DNA of 64,000 nucleotides from DATIRA01 sp963766505 (GCA_963766505.1 CAVYAL010000010.1:62001-126000), one strand, 5' to 3'; positions 8,494-17,702 are shown, counted from the first letter of the stretch. Made by a program: numbers and translations. The notes: generated by a model from the letters alone, not told the origin.

Positions 8494-9381
8494 ATGCTCG
8501 AGATGTACACGCCGGTCCGGCCCCCGGACCGGGAGGAGCTGCTGGTCCGGGGCCTGCGCCACCACCTGACGATCTGGCCGGGTACGGATCCGGAGCCGGT
8601 CTTCCTGCTGCATGGCTGGATGGATACCGGCGATACCTTCCAGTTCCTGGTGGACGAGATGTCGCCCCGGTGGACCTGCATTGCACCGGATTGGCGCGGT
8701 TTCGGGCGCACCGAGTGGCCGACCGACGGCTACTGGTTTCCCGATTACTACGCCGACCTGGAGATGCTGCTCGATGAGCTCGCGCCGGGCACCCGGGCAA
8801 CGCTGATCGGGCACAGCATGGGAGGCAACATCGCGACGCTCTATGCCGGTATCCGGCCCGAGCGGGTGCGGCGCGTCGTCTGCATCGAGGGCTTCGGCCT
8901 GCCGCGGACCGAACCTGGCCAGGCGCCGGGACGCTATCGCCAGTGGCTCGAGCAGCTGCACCAGCCGCCGGAGCTCGCGACCTTCCCCTCGCTCGAAGCC
9001 TTCGCGAAGCTGCTCGAGCGACGCAACCCGCGGCTCACGCCGCAGCGTGCGGCATTCATCGCCAACTCGTGGGCCGTGCAGCTGCCCGATGGAAGCGTCC
9101 GCGTCCGCGCCGATCCCGCGCACAAGCGGGTCAACCCGATGCTCTACCGTCGCGAGGAGGCCGAGGCCTGCTGGCGCGAGATCGCCGCGCCGCTGCTGTA
9201 CGTGATCGCGGAACAGTCGGAGTTCCTGAAGCGGCTCGGCAGCGACGGCGAGCCTGACAACATGGCGGAGCTGATCCCGCAGCTCGAACGTTGCGTCGTG
9301 CCCGAGGCCTCACACATGGTTCACCACGAGCGGCCGGACCTGCTGGCCGGCGCGATCGAGGGTTTTTTCTCGACCACCTGA
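8494..9381 (+). CDS. alpha/beta hydrolase
   Basis: A 295-residue cytoplasmic alpha/beta hydrolase. The oxyanion motif HGW is at about 40, the nucleophile elbow GHSMGG gives Ser108, and the late His is in EASHMVHHERP near residue 275; unlike the hydrolase-like gene at 4161, the triad looks complete. The sequence resembles the epoxide hydrolase/esterase side of the family. An alternative ATG three codons downstream is equally possible. Probably cotranscribed with the preceding membrane-protein gene. Confidence 0.88.
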   Translation: MLEMYTPVRPPDREELLVRGLRHHLTIWPGTDPEPVFLLHGWMDTGDTFQFLVDEMSPRWTCIAPDWRGFGRTEWPTDGYWFPDYYADLEMLLDELAPGTRATLIGHSMGGNIATLYAGIRPERVRRVVCIEGFGLPRTEPGQAPGRYRQWLEQLHQPPELATFPSLEAFAKLLERRNPRLTPQRAAFIANSWAVQLPDGSVRVRADPAHKRVNPMLYRREEAEACWREIAAPLLYVIAEQSEFLKRLGSDGEPDNMAELIPQLERCVVPEASHMVHHERPDLLAGAIEGFFSTT

Positions 9382-9422
9382 GCGTCGCGGTTCCGGCTGG
9401 GGCCGCGGGGCGCGTGCGCCCC

Positions 9423-9428
9423 TATAAT
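9423..9428 (+). promoter_or_regulatory. candidate -10 element of the TPR protein gene
   Basis: A perfect TATAAT hexamer 21 bases before the ATG at 9450, in otherwise GC-rich DNA. No convincing -35 hexamer is seen 16-18 bases upstream, so this is a suggestion only. Confidence 0.35.
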
Positions 9429-9449
9429 CGAAACAGCAGGGAGTAATCG

Positions 9450-11102
9450 ATGCCGGACGGGCGGTCCAGATTTCAAAAGTGGTTGGCCGAGCTGCAACGC
9501 CGGAAGGTATTCCGCGTCGCGGTGGCCTACGTGGTCGCGGGCTGGGTGCTGATCCAGGTCGCGGACGCCACGTTCGAACCGCTCGGACTGCCGGGCTGGA
9601 GCATGAAGCTCGTCATCGCGCTGGTCGCACTGGGATTTCCGCTCGCCTGTGTGCTGGCCTGGGCCTATGACTTGACGCCGCAGGGCATCGAGCGAACCGA
9701 GGCGGCGGCACCCGAGGTCGCGCCTGCGCCCCTGGTCGATGCACCTCGCGTCGGGCCGGCGCCGCCCGAGCCCGCCGTCGTGCCGGCGCCCTCGGCGCGC
9801 TCGGTCGCGATCCTGCCTTTCTCGGACATGAGCCCGGAGCGCGACCAGGCGTATTTCTGCGACGGCATCGCGGAGGAGATCATCAACGCGCTGTGCTGCG
9901 TGCGGGGGCTGCAGATCGCCTCGCGCACCTCTTCGTTCCAGTTCAAGGACCGCAGCGTGGACGTGCGCGAGATCGGCCGTACGCTCGGCGTCGGAGCGGT
10001 GCTCGAGGGCAGCGTAAGGAAGGCCGGCGACCGTGTCCGGATCACCGCGCAGCTCGTCAATACCGCCGACGGCTACCACCTCTGGTCGGAGAGCTTCGAT
10101 CGCCGGCTCGAGGACGTGTTTGCGATCCAGACCGAGATCGCGCGTGAACTGGTCGCCGCGCTGCGCGGTTCGCTGACCAGCGGCGAAAAGGAGTTGCTCG
10201 AGCGAGGCGGCACCCGCAATCCCGAGGCCTACGACGTATACCTGCGCGGGCAGCACCTGCTTCGGGACGGCACCGACCTGACGCTGCCGCAGGCGGCGGA
10301 GCTTTTCCGCGAGGCGATAGAGCGCGATGGCGAATTTGCGCAGGCCTACGCCGGGCTGGCCAATGCGCTGGCGATCAAGGGGCTGTGGAGGCTCGACATG
10401 ACGCCGGAGGAGTTCGAGCAGGCCTTCGCGGCCAGCCGGCGTGCGCTCGAACTCGAGCCGCGCATGCCGGAGGCCTATGTCGCGCAGGCGTGCCTGCTGT
10501 CGATGCAGAACCAGGTCGAGCCCGCCAACGAGGCGTTCGAGGAGGCGCTGAAGCTCAATCCGTCGAGCTTCCACGCCAACTACATGTACGGTCGGCACAG
10601 CTTCGCCGCGGGCGAGTTCGAGAAGGCGCGTCGGCTGTACGAGCAGGCCGCGAGGCTATCGCCCGAGCAGTACCTGCCCTACTGCATGCTCGAAGGCGCC
10701 CTCGAGAAACTCGGCCGGCTCGACGAGAGCCTCGAAGCGGGTCGGCGGGCGATGCTGGCCATCGAGCGGCACCTGCAGCGCGAGCCCGGGGACGGTCGCG
10801 CACTGCATCTGGGGGCCGTGACGGCTGCAAAGCTCGGGGACGCGGCCCGTGCACGGGCGCTGTCGGAGCGGGCGCTGGCGGCGCGTCCCGACGAATTCGC
10901 GACCGCGTACAACCTTGCCTGCGCCTTCACGATCCTCGGCGACCGGGAGCGGGCGCTGGAACTGCTGGACCGGGCAACCCAGCGCGGCCGGGGCAACCTC
11001 GCCTGGATCGAGCAGGATCCGGACCTCGACTCGTTGAGGGGCGATCCGCAGTTCGAGGCCATCGTGGACCGCCTGAGGGCGGGTTCCGGCAAAGGGGGTT
11101 GA
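9450..11102 (+). CDS. membrane TPR protein with TolB/FlgO-like domain
   Basis: A 550-residue protein of a type common in gammaproteobacteria and often annotated as adenylate cyclase-like. Two membrane helices lie at about 20-40 and 51-72, then a Pro/Ala linker, then a TolB-N/FlgO-like domain (SVAILPFSDMSPERDQAYFC... GAVLEGSVRK... HLWSESFDR, about 112-240), then TPR repeats to the end. There is no cyclase catalytic domain. The ATG at 9450 follows AGGGAG, and a TATAAT box sits at 9423-9428. It likely scaffolds a periplasmic or cytoplasmic complex; the partner is unknown. Confidence 0.85.
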   Translation: MPDGRSRFQKWLAELQRRKVFRVAVAYVVAGWVLIQVADATFEPLGLPGWSMKLVIALVALGFPLACVLAWAYDLTPQGIERTEAAAPEVAPAPLVDAPRVGPAPPEPAVVPAPSARSVAILPFSDMSPERDQAYFCDGIAEEIINALCCVRGLQIASRTSSFQFKDRSVDVREIGRTLGVGAVLEGSVRKAGDRVRITAQLVNTADGYHLWSESFDRRLEDVFAIQTEIARELVAALRGSLTSGEKELLERGGTRNPEAYDVYLRGQHLLRDGTDLTLPQAAELFREAIERDGEFAQAYAGLANALAIKGLWRLDMTPEEFEQAFAASRRALELEPRMPEAYVAQACLLSMQNQVEPANEAFEEALKLNPSSFHANYMYGRHSFAAGEFEKARRLYEQAARLSPEQYLPYCMLEGALEKLGRLDESLEAGRRAMLAIERHLQREPGDGRALHLGAVTAAKLGDAARARALSERALAARPDEFATAYNLACAFTILGDRERALELLDRATQRGRGNLAWIEQDPDLDSLRGDPQFEAIVDRLRAGSGKGG

Positions 11103-11106
11103 CGGC

Positions 11107-11439
11107 GTGTCGCCCGGAAGACAGATCACCTATCGCTGGGCCCGGCGCATCGCGGTGAGTGTTGTCGGCTTTTCCGTGCTGCTGTTCGGCATGGCGCTGA
11201 TCGTGCTGCCGGGACCGGCCCTGGTCGTGATCCCGGTCGGGCTCGCGATCCTCGGCCTGGAATTCGCCTGGGCCCGGCGCTGGCTGCGAAACGTCAAGGA
11301 GCGCTCCGGACAGATGGCCGTATGGATATCGAACAGCGCCAACGGAATCCTGCGCAGGAAGGAGGTCTCCCGCAGCACTGCGCAGGCCACGGACCCGGAG
11401 CGAGGGCGGTCGTCAGAACCGCCGACGGCAGGGCCATGA
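11107..11439 (+). CDS. PGPGW-family small transmembrane protein
   Basis: A 110-residue protein with a basic N-terminus and two adjacent membrane helices (about 12-46) joined around the motif VLPGPALVVIPVGLAILG, the hallmark of the PGPGW transmembrane family, followed by a basic ARRWLR segment and a polar tail. It starts at GTG 11107, four bases after the TPR gene's stop, and its last bases overlap the next start (ATGA at 11436-11439). Function is unknown. Confidence 0.8.
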   Translation: MSPGRQITYRWARRIAVSVVGFSVLLFGMALIVLPGPALVVIPVGLAILGLEFAWARRWLRNVKERSGQMAVWISNSANGILRRKEVSRSTAQATDPERGRSSEPPTAGP

Positions 11440-11888
11440 CCGGCACGCCCGAGCCGCGCGAGTTGCCCGCCGCATTCTCGACGCTGGGCTACGCGGGCCT
11501 CGTGCCGTTCGTTGCATGCGTGCTCGGCGTGGCGCTGCTCGACGGCGAACCGCGTGAGCTCGCGTTGCGCGCATTGATCGCCTACGGGGCCGTGATTCTG
11601 TCGTTCCTCGGTGCGGTGCACTGGGGCGTCGCGCTGCTGCGGGCGGGTCCCGCGACCGCGCGGACGTTGTTCGCGGGCGTGCTGCCCTCGCTTGCGGCCT
11701 GGGTTGCGCTGCTGCTGCCGCCACGGTTCGCGCTCACGCTTCTGGTGGTCTGCTTCGGCGTGTTCTGGCTGTACGAGCACCGGGTGCTGGGCGGGACGGT
11801 CCTGCCGCCGTCCTACCTGCGGCTGCGGCGCTACCTGACGGTCGCGGTGTGCTCGCTGCTCGCACTGGGCGTGCTCGCGCTGGGATGA
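11436..11888 (+). CDS. DUF3429 membrane protein
   Basis: A 150-residue membrane protein with about five helices. The signature FLGAVHWGVAL in the second/third helix region is that of DUF3429 proteins (related to human TMEM69). The ATG overlaps the preceding stop by four bases, implying translational coupling, so I rejected the longer frame that begins at 11322. Role unknown. Confidence 0.85.
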   Translation: MTGTPEPRELPAAFSTLGYAGLVPFVACVLGVALLDGEPRELALRALIAYGAVILSFLGAVHWGVALLRAGPATARTLFAGVLPSLAAWVALLLPPRFALTLLVVCFGVFWLYEHRVLGGTVLPPSYLRLRRYLTVAVCSLLALGVLALG

Positions 11889-11899
11889 GGAGCCGCTCA

Positions 11900-12364
11900 A
11901 TGGCCGGATACAAGGCACCGCTGACGAGCCGGGCCCGGCGAAAGAAGCAAGTGCGCAGCCGCGCGAGGGCCGCATCGGCGCGTGACCGGAGCGAATCGTC
12001 GCCGCATCGCGACCTCGACTACGTCGCCAGCGTGGAGGGTGGCCGGGTGATCCTGGAAGGGACCAACGACGGCAACATCCGCGCGGCCGGTGGGGAAGAG
12101 GTGCGTTTCCGGCTGGAGGGCACGAAGGGCCAGGGAATCACGATATCAGTCGCAAAGCTCGAGCCGAACCGAACGAGCGTGCGTGATGCTGCAGCGCCGA
12201 AGTGGCCCTTTGCGACGCCGGAGCCCGGTTGGCCGCAGACAGAATTCATCGGGCGGCTGAAACGTCCCGGGCTGCTCGGCACGGCCGTCTACCGATACAC
12301 GGTCGCGGTCGAGGGCAGCGGTGCCCGGCCCGCCGTTCGCGTCATCATCATCGATCGCAGCTGA
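11900..12364 (+). CDS. hypothetical protein with basic N-terminus
   Basis: A 154-residue protein starting at ATG 11900, 11 bases after the DUF3429 gene and preceded by GAGGAG. The first ~50 residues are rich in Arg/Lys; the rest looks like a small beta-rich domain (VEGGRVILEGTNDGNI ... YRYTVAVEG ... VRVIIIDRS). I do not recognise a family and see no signal peptide, membrane segment or catalytic motif. It is the last gene of the 9450-12364 run, convergent with the next gene. Confidence 0.65.
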   Translation: MAGYKAPLTSRARRKKQVRSRARAASARDRSESSPHRDLDYVASVEGGRVILEGTNDGNIRAAGGEEVRFRLEGTKGQGITISVAKLEPNRTSVRDAAAPKWPFATPEPGWPQTEFIGRLKRPGLLGTAVYRYTVAVEGSGARPAVRVIIIDRS

Positions 12365-12373
12365 TATCGAGCT

Positions 12374-13393
12374 TCAGAATCGCAGGTCCTCCCAACGACC
12401 GTCGTCCATCGCCTGCATCATCCGGTCGGCCAGCGCGTAGCTCTGCTGGTAGCCCTCGGGATCCCAGGTGCGCAGGTAGTGCTCGAGGTCCGCGCCCGGG
12501 ATGCAGCGGGCGCTCGACGGGTTGTTGCAGATCGTCTGCCGGATCAGCCGGTTGTCGGGGCCGCAGTCCAGGCCGTGCCAGCAGGCCAGCAGCCGCCAGG
12601 CATTTGCGCGTCGGATGGCCTCGTCGTCGGCCGTGCTGAGCCCGACGCCTCGGGCAATCTCGTACAGCGTCGCCGGGTCGCGACTTAACGCCGCGGCGCG
12701 CTGGTAGTCACGCGCCGCCTCGGGCGAGTCCTTGCTCACCTCGCGCAGCATCCGGGTTGCCGTCATCGCCTGCGCCATCGGATAGCCTAGATCCGCTGCC
12801 TGGCGCAGCAAGGTGTCCGCTTCCATGGTATCGAGCATGCGGAGCAGCTCGGGCGGGCAGGCGCGCCACGCGCGTTCGACTTCGGCGCGTCGCTGCAGAA
12901 TCATCCAGTCGCCGGTCGGCGTGTTGCCGGCCGCGTCCCGACGTGGATCGAGGTAACGTCGGTCGAAGTCCGCGAGTGCCTCCGCCGCGCTCCTCGGGTC
13001 CTTCTCCTGCCTGTAGTGACAGGCCTCGTGTATGCGGAACAGGTAGAACGCGGCCTCGGCGTCGCCGATGGCCGTGCGCGCCTGCAGCTCGAGGAACAAC
13101 GGCAGGAAATCCGTGGCCTCGTCGAAGCGCGTGGCGAGCGGCACTTCGGGCGCCGCTTCCGGCGGCTGCTCGAGTTCAGCCGTCGCGGCCTCGAGCTGCA
13201 CTGGCCGTTGCGCAGCGGACTCCTTGCTCGTGCCGCGGGCTTGCGCCGACTCAGCCGGCGCAGAGTCCTGCGCCCGGCTCTGCGCCGGCGAGGCAGGCGG
13301 CCGAGCCTCGGTCGCAGGCGCCGGAGGACGCGCATACCAGGCCAGCACGGCAAGACCGAGCAGTGCGCCAGCCAACAGCACGCCGCGCTTCAT
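12374..13393 (-). CDS. hypothetical signal-anchored protein with Sel1/TPR-like helices
   Basis: A 339-residue protein with an N-terminal membrane anchor or signal (LLAGALLGLAVLAWYA), a Pro/Ala/Ser-rich linker to about residue 80, and an alpha-helical region with weak Sel1-like repeats (LLRQAADLGYPMAQAMTATR ... ARDYQRAAALSRDPATLY). Six Cys lie in the C-terminal half, consistent with an oxidised periplasmic location. No enzyme motif is visible. The neighbouring DUF885 gene ends 37 bases upstream on the same strand. Confidence 0.72.
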   Translation of the reverse strand: MKRGVLLAGALLGLAVLAWYARPPAPATEARPPASPAQSRAQDSAPAESAQARGTSKESAAQRPVQLEAATAELEQPPEAAPEVPLATRFDEATDFLPLFLELQARTAIGDAEAAFYLFRIHEACHYRQEKDPRSAAEALADFDRRYLDPRRDAAGNTPTGDWMILQRRAEVERAWRACPPELLRMLDTMEADTLLRQAADLGYPMAQAMTATRMLREVSKDSPEAARDYQRAAALSRDPATLYEIARGVGLSTADDEAIRRANAWRLLACWHGLDCGPDNRLIRQTICNNPSSARCIPGADLEHYLRTWDPEGYQQSYALADRMMQAMDDGRWEDLRF

Positions 13394-13430
13394 CGTGGCC
13401 GGCCTTATCCCATCGCGGCAACGCGGCCGC

Positions 13431-15203
13431 TCAGCGGACCGGTTCCTCGAACATCAGCGCGCGCGCGTAACGCACGGGCGGCGAGCCGTAGGAGAGCAGC
13501 TGGTCGTGATATTTCCTCGCGTCGAACCGCCCGTCCGCGCGCGCCTCGGCGTCGCGGCGCAGATCCGCGTGCTCCTGGTAACCGACGAAGTAGGTCGACA
13601 GCTGCGCCGAGGTGAGCTGCGCGCGCACCCACTTCCCGGCGGCCTCGCTCTCCTCCTGGAAGCCGGTCTCGGTCATCAGCTGCATCGCCTCCTCGCGACC
13701 CATGCCGTCGACGTGGATCGCGGAGTCGATGATCGCGTTCGTGACCGCGCGCAGGTACCACTTGAGCTGGATCAGCTTCATCAGCGGATCGCCGGCACGG
13801 TAGCCCTGCTCCTGCATCACCCGCTCGGCATACACGGCCCAGCCCTCGATGAAGGGTCCCGAACCCAGCATCGCGCGCAGCACCGAGGGGTACTGGTTCG
13901 AGTGCGCGAGCTGCAGGTAGTGGCCCGGCATCGCCTCGTGGATCGTCAGGTTCGCGATGGAACGGTCGTTGTACTCGCGCAGGAAGGAATCCACCTTCGA
14001 CTGCTGCCAGTCTTCCGGTATCGGCGACACGGCATAGAACGTGCGCTGACCCTTGTCGAGCGGTCCCGGGGAATCGCAGTAGGCCACGGCGACGCCGCGC
14101 TGGAATTCAGGCATCACGATGATCTCCAGCGGCTCGTCCGGCATCGTTACGAAGCCCTTCTCCCTGACGAAGGCGGTCGTCTCCTCGAGCGTCTGCCGCG
14201 CGAGCGGCACGACACCGTCGCGCGCCGGGCGCTCGGCGTAGGCGAGTTCGAGCGCGGCGGCGATCACCGCCTGCTGCTCGGCCGGGCTCGGCGACTCCGG
14301 CATCGGCGGCGCGTCTTCGCGTCCCGCGAGCGCCTGCCGGGCCGTGGCGTACATTTCCGCACGCACGCGCTTGACCTCGGCCTCTGCGCGGCTGCGGATC
14401 TGCTGGCGGGACAGCGGCGACATCAGCGCCAGCGCCAGCTTCTCGTCGTAGAGCTCGCGCCCGATGCGGAATTCGCCCTTGGCGTTCGGCAGCAGTTCCT
14501 TCTCGAGCCACTGCTGGTGCTGCTGTACCGCAGCGCGAGCGCGTTCGATGGCACGCTCGAGGCGGACCCGGTCCGCCTCCGGCAGGACACCGACGTTCGG
14601 CACCACGAGCTCGTCGACCAGGCTCAGCAGGCCCGGGTTCTGCTTTACCGCGGTCTCGGCATGTATCGAGGGCACCCGCCCGGGCACGAGGTTGGCGCGC
14701 ATCTGCTCGAGCAGCAGTGGCAGCTTCTCGAGGCGGGAGGTCACGCTGCGCAGGCGCTCTGGCAACGGCGCATAGTCCCTGGCGAGCAGGCCGTAGAGCG
14801 CCTGGCCGGCGAGCTGCGTGTAGCTGAGCGGGTCCCAGGACCAGTCGCGGAACTTCTCCTCCGACCAGACGGAGTAGCGCAGCTGGTTCTCGAGCATCGC
14901 GGCGTCCACCTGGTTGGCTCGCGAGAGTTCCTGCCGGTCGATCGCGGAGAGCTGGCGCATCAGGTCCCTTGCGAACGCTGCGCTGCGCGCGCGCCCCGCC
15001 GGGCTCAGGTCGTCGAGGTCGCCGTCGAAACGGTGATCGCCCAGCGCCGTGGCATACACGGGCGAGTAGCGGCCGAATTCGTCGAGGAAGCGCTGGCCGA
15101 GGGCCTCGAACTTCGCATCTGCCGCGGTGGGAGTGGCCGCAGCCACGGCGGCCGCCAGCGTCAGCACCAGCACGAGCAGCGGGCGATACCAGGTCGATTG
15201 CAT
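13431..15203 (-). CDS. DUF885 family protein, putative secreted metallo-carboxypeptidase
   Basis: A 590-residue exported protein: signal peptide (LLVLVLTLAAAVAAATPTAADA), then the long helical DUF885 fold with the conserved metal motif HEAMPGHYLQ, in which the HExxxxH spacing fits the family's zinc-binding pattern. Members are often annotated as putative lipoprotein or peptidase; the activity here is not established. The frame stays open upstream through the antisense MFS gene, but the ATG at 15201-15203 gives the signal peptide. The start is divergent from the MFS gene by 84 bases. Confidence 0.87.
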   Translation of the reverse strand: MQSTWYRPLLVLVLTLAAAVAAATPTAADAKFEALGQRFLDEFGRYSPVYATALGDHRFDGDLDDLSPAGRARSAAFARDLMRQLSAIDRQELSRANQVDAAMLENQLRYSVWSEEKFRDWSWDPLSYTQLAGQALYGLLARDYAPLPERLRSVTSRLEKLPLLLEQMRANLVPGRVPSIHAETAVKQNPGLLSLVDELVVPNVGVLPEADRVRLERAIERARAAVQQHQQWLEKELLPNAKGEFRIGRELYDEKLALALMSPLSRQQIRSRAEAEVKRVRAEMYATARQALAGREDAPPMPESPSPAEQQAVIAAALELAYAERPARDGVVPLARQTLEETTAFVREKGFVTMPDEPLEIIVMPEFQRGVAVAYCDSPGPLDKGQRTFYAVSPIPEDWQQSKVDSFLREYNDRSIANLTIHEAMPGHYLQLAHSNQYPSVLRAMLGSGPFIEGWAVYAERVMQEQGYRAGDPLMKLIQLKWYLRAVTNAIIDSAIHVDGMGREEAMQLMTETGFQEESEAAGKWVRAQLTSAQLSTYFVGYQEHADLRRDAEARADGRFDARKYHDQLLSYGSPPVRYARALMFEEPVR

Positions 15204-15287
15204 TTCAGATCTCCGTCCCGAGGAGGTTTGTCCGGGGCGCGCTATGCTGCCACGACCGATGGTTCGTCGCATCCGACAGAGGCCCGC

Positions 15288-16514
15288 ATGAGCGGTTCGC
15301 GCAAGGCGGTCCTGCGCGATCCGGACCTGAGGCGCTTCCTGCTGGCGCGCTTCCTCGCGACGATCGCGGTGCAGATGCAGACGGTCGCGGTGGGCTGGCA
15401 GGTCTACGAGGTCACGCGCGACCCGCTCGACCTCGGGCTCGTGGGCCTGTCGCAGTTCCTGCCTTTCGTGGCGCTGATCCTGCCTGCCGGCCATTTCGCG
15501 GACAGCCGGGACAGGCGTCGGCTGCTCGCGCTGTGCTTCGCGCTCGAGGGCCTGTGCGCGCTGCTGCTGCTCGCGTTCGCGTGGCGGGGCCTCGGATCCG
15601 CGCTGCCGGTGTTCGGCGTGATGCTGCTGTTCGGCATCGCGCGTGCGTTCGCGATGCCTGCGGGCCAGGCGCTGCTGCCCAACCTGGTGCCCCGCGACCG
15701 GCTGGGTACGGCCGTGGCCTTGAACTCCTCGACCTGGCAGGTCGCGACGATCGTGGGTCCCGCGCTTGGCGGGTTGCTCTACCTCGCCGGTCCAACCGCG
15801 GTCTATGCGACGGTCGCGGCGCTGCTCGCGTCGGCTGCAGGCCTGATGCTGCGCCTCGAGCGAGGCGGAGCCACCGAGCGGCGCAGCGCCAGCTTCGACC
15901 GTGAGGCGCTGCTGTCCGGCCTGCGCTTCGTCAAGTCGCGGCGGACCGTGCTCGGTGCGATATCGCTGGACTTGTTCGCGGTCCTGTTCGGGGGCGCGAC
16001 GGCACTGCTGCCGGTCTACGCGGCGGACGTGCTCGAGGTCGGGCCGGGCGGGCTTGGCGTGCTCAGGACGGCCCCGGCCGTCGGTGCGGCGCTCTGCGGC
16101 GCGATGCTCGGGCTGCGCCCGATTGCGACCCGGGTCGGCCGGTGGATGTTCGGCGGCGTCATCGTGTTCGGCCTCGCAACACTGGTTTTCGGTCTTTCGA
16201 CGAGCTTCTGGCTCTCGTTGCTCGCGCTCGCGGTCATGGGGGCCGGCGACATGGTGAGCGTCTACATCCGGCACGTGCTCGTGCAGCTGGAGACGCCGGA
16301 CGGGATACGCGGCCGTGTGAGCGCCGTGAACGCCGTTTTCATCGGCGCCTCGAACGAGCTCGGGGAGTTCGAGTCGGGCGTGACGGCCGCGTGGTTCGGT
16401 ACCGTGCCGGCCGTGGTCATCGGCGGCGTGGCGACGCTGGTGGTGGCCTGGGCGTGGGCGCGCTGGTTCCCGGTGCTGTGGCGCATGGACCGGTTCCCGG
16501 AGCCGCCCCCGTGA
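15288..16514 (+). CDS. MFS transporter (MFS_3 / EntS-like exporter)
   Basis: A 408-residue, roughly twelve-helix major facilitator. The loop motif HFADSRDRRRL after helix 2 corresponds to motif A, and the pattern LLPNLVPRDRLGTAVALNSS is typical of the MFS_3 group, which contains enterobactin exporter EntS and macrolide exporters. The substrate cannot be inferred. A GAGG ribosome site precedes the ATG at 15288. The frame is open far upstream only because the antisense gene lacks stops in this frame. Confidence 0.88.
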   Translation: MSGSRKAVLRDPDLRRFLLARFLATIAVQMQTVAVGWQVYEVTRDPLDLGLVGLSQFLPFVALILPAGHFADSRDRRRLLALCFALEGLCALLLLAFAWRGLGSALPVFGVMLLFGIARAFAMPAGQALLPNLVPRDRLGTAVALNSSTWQVATIVGPALGGLLYLAGPTAVYATVAALLASAAGLMLRLERGGATERRSASFDREALLSGLRFVKSRRTVLGAISLDLFAVLFGGATALLPVYAADVLEVGPGGLGVLRTAPAVGAALCGAMLGLRPIATRVGRWMFGGVIVFGLATLVFGLSTSFWLSLLALAVMGAGDMVSVYIRHVLVQLETPDGIRGRVSAVNAVFIGASNELGEFESGVTAAWFGTVPAVVIGGVATLVVAWAWARWFPVLWRMDRFPEPPP

Positions 16515-16515
16515 C

Positions 16516-16535
16516 AACTGTATGGATGTACAGTA
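16516..16535. promoter_or_regulatory. LexA (SOS) box
   Basis: AACTGTATGGATGTACAGTA contains CTGT (16518-16521), an 8-base spacer and ACAG (16530-16533), with flanking A/T as in the E. coli consensus TACTGTATATATATACAGTA. It begins two bases after the MFS stop codon and ends ten bases before the radical SAM ATG, an ideal operator position. Confidence 0.9.
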
Positions 16536-16545
16536 TGTTCGGGGC

Positions 16546-17631
16546 ATGGCGGTACTCCCTCACAGGCCAGCCGACCGCAGCCGGGCTGCGGTCAGCAATC
16601 CGCAGGGCCGCTACGAGATGCTGCGGACCGAGCCGGTCGATGACGGCTGGGGAGGCGTCGAGGAGCTACCGCCTTCGCCACGGACCCGCTTCAGCGCGGA
16701 CCGCCCGAAGCGCGCGATTACCCGCAACCAGTCACCGGACGTCCCGTTCGAGGCATCGATCAATCCTTACCAGGGCTGCGAGCACGGCTGCATCTACTGC
16801 TTCGCCAGGCCCAGCCACGCGTACTGGAACCTCGGCCCGGGGCTGGACTTCGAGACGCGGATATTCCACAAGCCGGGGCTGGCCCGGCTGCTCGAGCGCG
16901 AGATCTCGGCCGACGGCTACCGGTGCAGGCCCATCAACCTCGGCGCCAACACCGATCCCTACCAGCCGGCCGAGCGCCGCTACGGGACCACCCGCGCGGT
17001 GCTGGAGGTCCTGCTGGCGCATCGGCACCCGCTCACGATCGTCACGAAGGGGGCCCTGATCCTGCGGGACCTGGACCTGCTTCGCGAGCTTGCCGGCCGG
17101 CGACTCGTGTCGGTGATGATCAGCCTGACCACGCTCGATGACGAGCTGAAGCGTAGGATGGAGCCGCGCGCCGCGGCACCGCGCACCCGGTTGGCGGTCA
17201 TCAGGACATTGACCGATGCCGGAGTGCCCGTCGGCGTGCTGCTCGCACCGGTGATTCCAGCCCTGAATGATCACGAGATCGAACGGATGCTGGTTGAGGC
17301 GCGGGCAGCCGGAGCCCGTGCAGCGGCCTACCTGCTGCTGCGCCTGCCGGGAGAGCTCGGCGACCTGTTCACCGAGTGGCTGCGCGCCCATTACCCGCTG
17401 CGGGCAGAGCGGGTGATTGGCTTGCTGCGCGAAATGCGAGGCGGGCGGCTCAACGATCCGCGCTTCGTTCACCGGATGCGTGGCGAGGGTGCGTATGCCG
17501 GCCTGCTGGCCGCCAGGTTCGCGGCCGCATGCCGACGCCTGGGGCTGGCCGGGGACACCGGCGTCGAGCTGGATGCTTCTCAATTCCGCGGCGCGGCGGC
17601 CGCCCAGCGGCAGCAGCAGATGCAGTTCTGA
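16546..17631 (+). CDS. PA0069-family radical SAM protein
   Basis: A 361-residue radical SAM enzyme. The [4Fe-4S] cysteines are in CEHGCIYC (C78, C82, C85), followed by LGANTDPYQP and the remaining core strands; the N-terminal SNPQGRYE motif is typical of the PA0069 family (SplB-related). The frame opens at 16522, but that codon lies inside the LexA box, so the ATG at 16546 is the logical start. With the SOS operator just upstream, it is probably DNA-damage induced and may act in DNA or nucleotide repair. The reaction is unknown. Confidence 0.9.
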   Translation: MAVLPHRPADRSRAAVSNPQGRYEMLRTEPVDDGWGGVEELPPSPRTRFSADRPKRAITRNQSPDVPFEASINPYQGCEHGCIYCFARPSHAYWNLGPGLDFETRIFHKPGLARLLEREISADGYRCRPINLGANTDPYQPAERRYGTTRAVLEVLLAHRHPLTIVTKGALILRDLDLLRELAGRRLVSVMISLTTLDDELKRRMEPRAAAPRTRLAVIRTLTDAGVPVGVLLAPVIPALNDHEIERMLVEARAAGARAAAYLLLRLPGELGDLFTEWLRAHYPLRAERVIGLLREMRGGRLNDPRFVHRMRGEGAYAGLLAARFAAACRRLGLAGDTGVELDASQFRGAAAAQRQQQMQF

Positions 17632-17686
17632 GATTCCGCTCGGCCTCGCATCCAGCGTCCGGGCCCTTGTCGTATACTCGGAGCGA

Positions 17687-17702
17687 ACCCCCGAACGGGG
17701 GG
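17687..17702. promoter_or_regulatory. GC hairpin in the leader of the lipoprotein/kinase gene run
   Basis: ACCCCCGAACGGGGGG forms a five-base-pair CCCCC/GGGGG stem with a four-base loop, 46 bases before the ATG at 17749. A TATACT hexamer at 17673-17678 could be the -10 box, putting the hairpin at the very 5' end of the transcript. There is no T-tract, so it is not a classical terminator. Confidence 0.3.

Noticed and set aside
9450..11102. Adenylate cyclase
   Set aside because: Relatives are often annotated so, but no cyclase catalytic domain is present, only TolB/FlgO-like and TPR regions.
13068..15287. Very long + strand open frame upstream of the MFS gene
   Set aside because: It is antisense to the DUF885 gene, has Arg/His-rich composition typical of a shadow of GC-rich coding DNA, and shows no family pattern before MSGSRKAVLRD.
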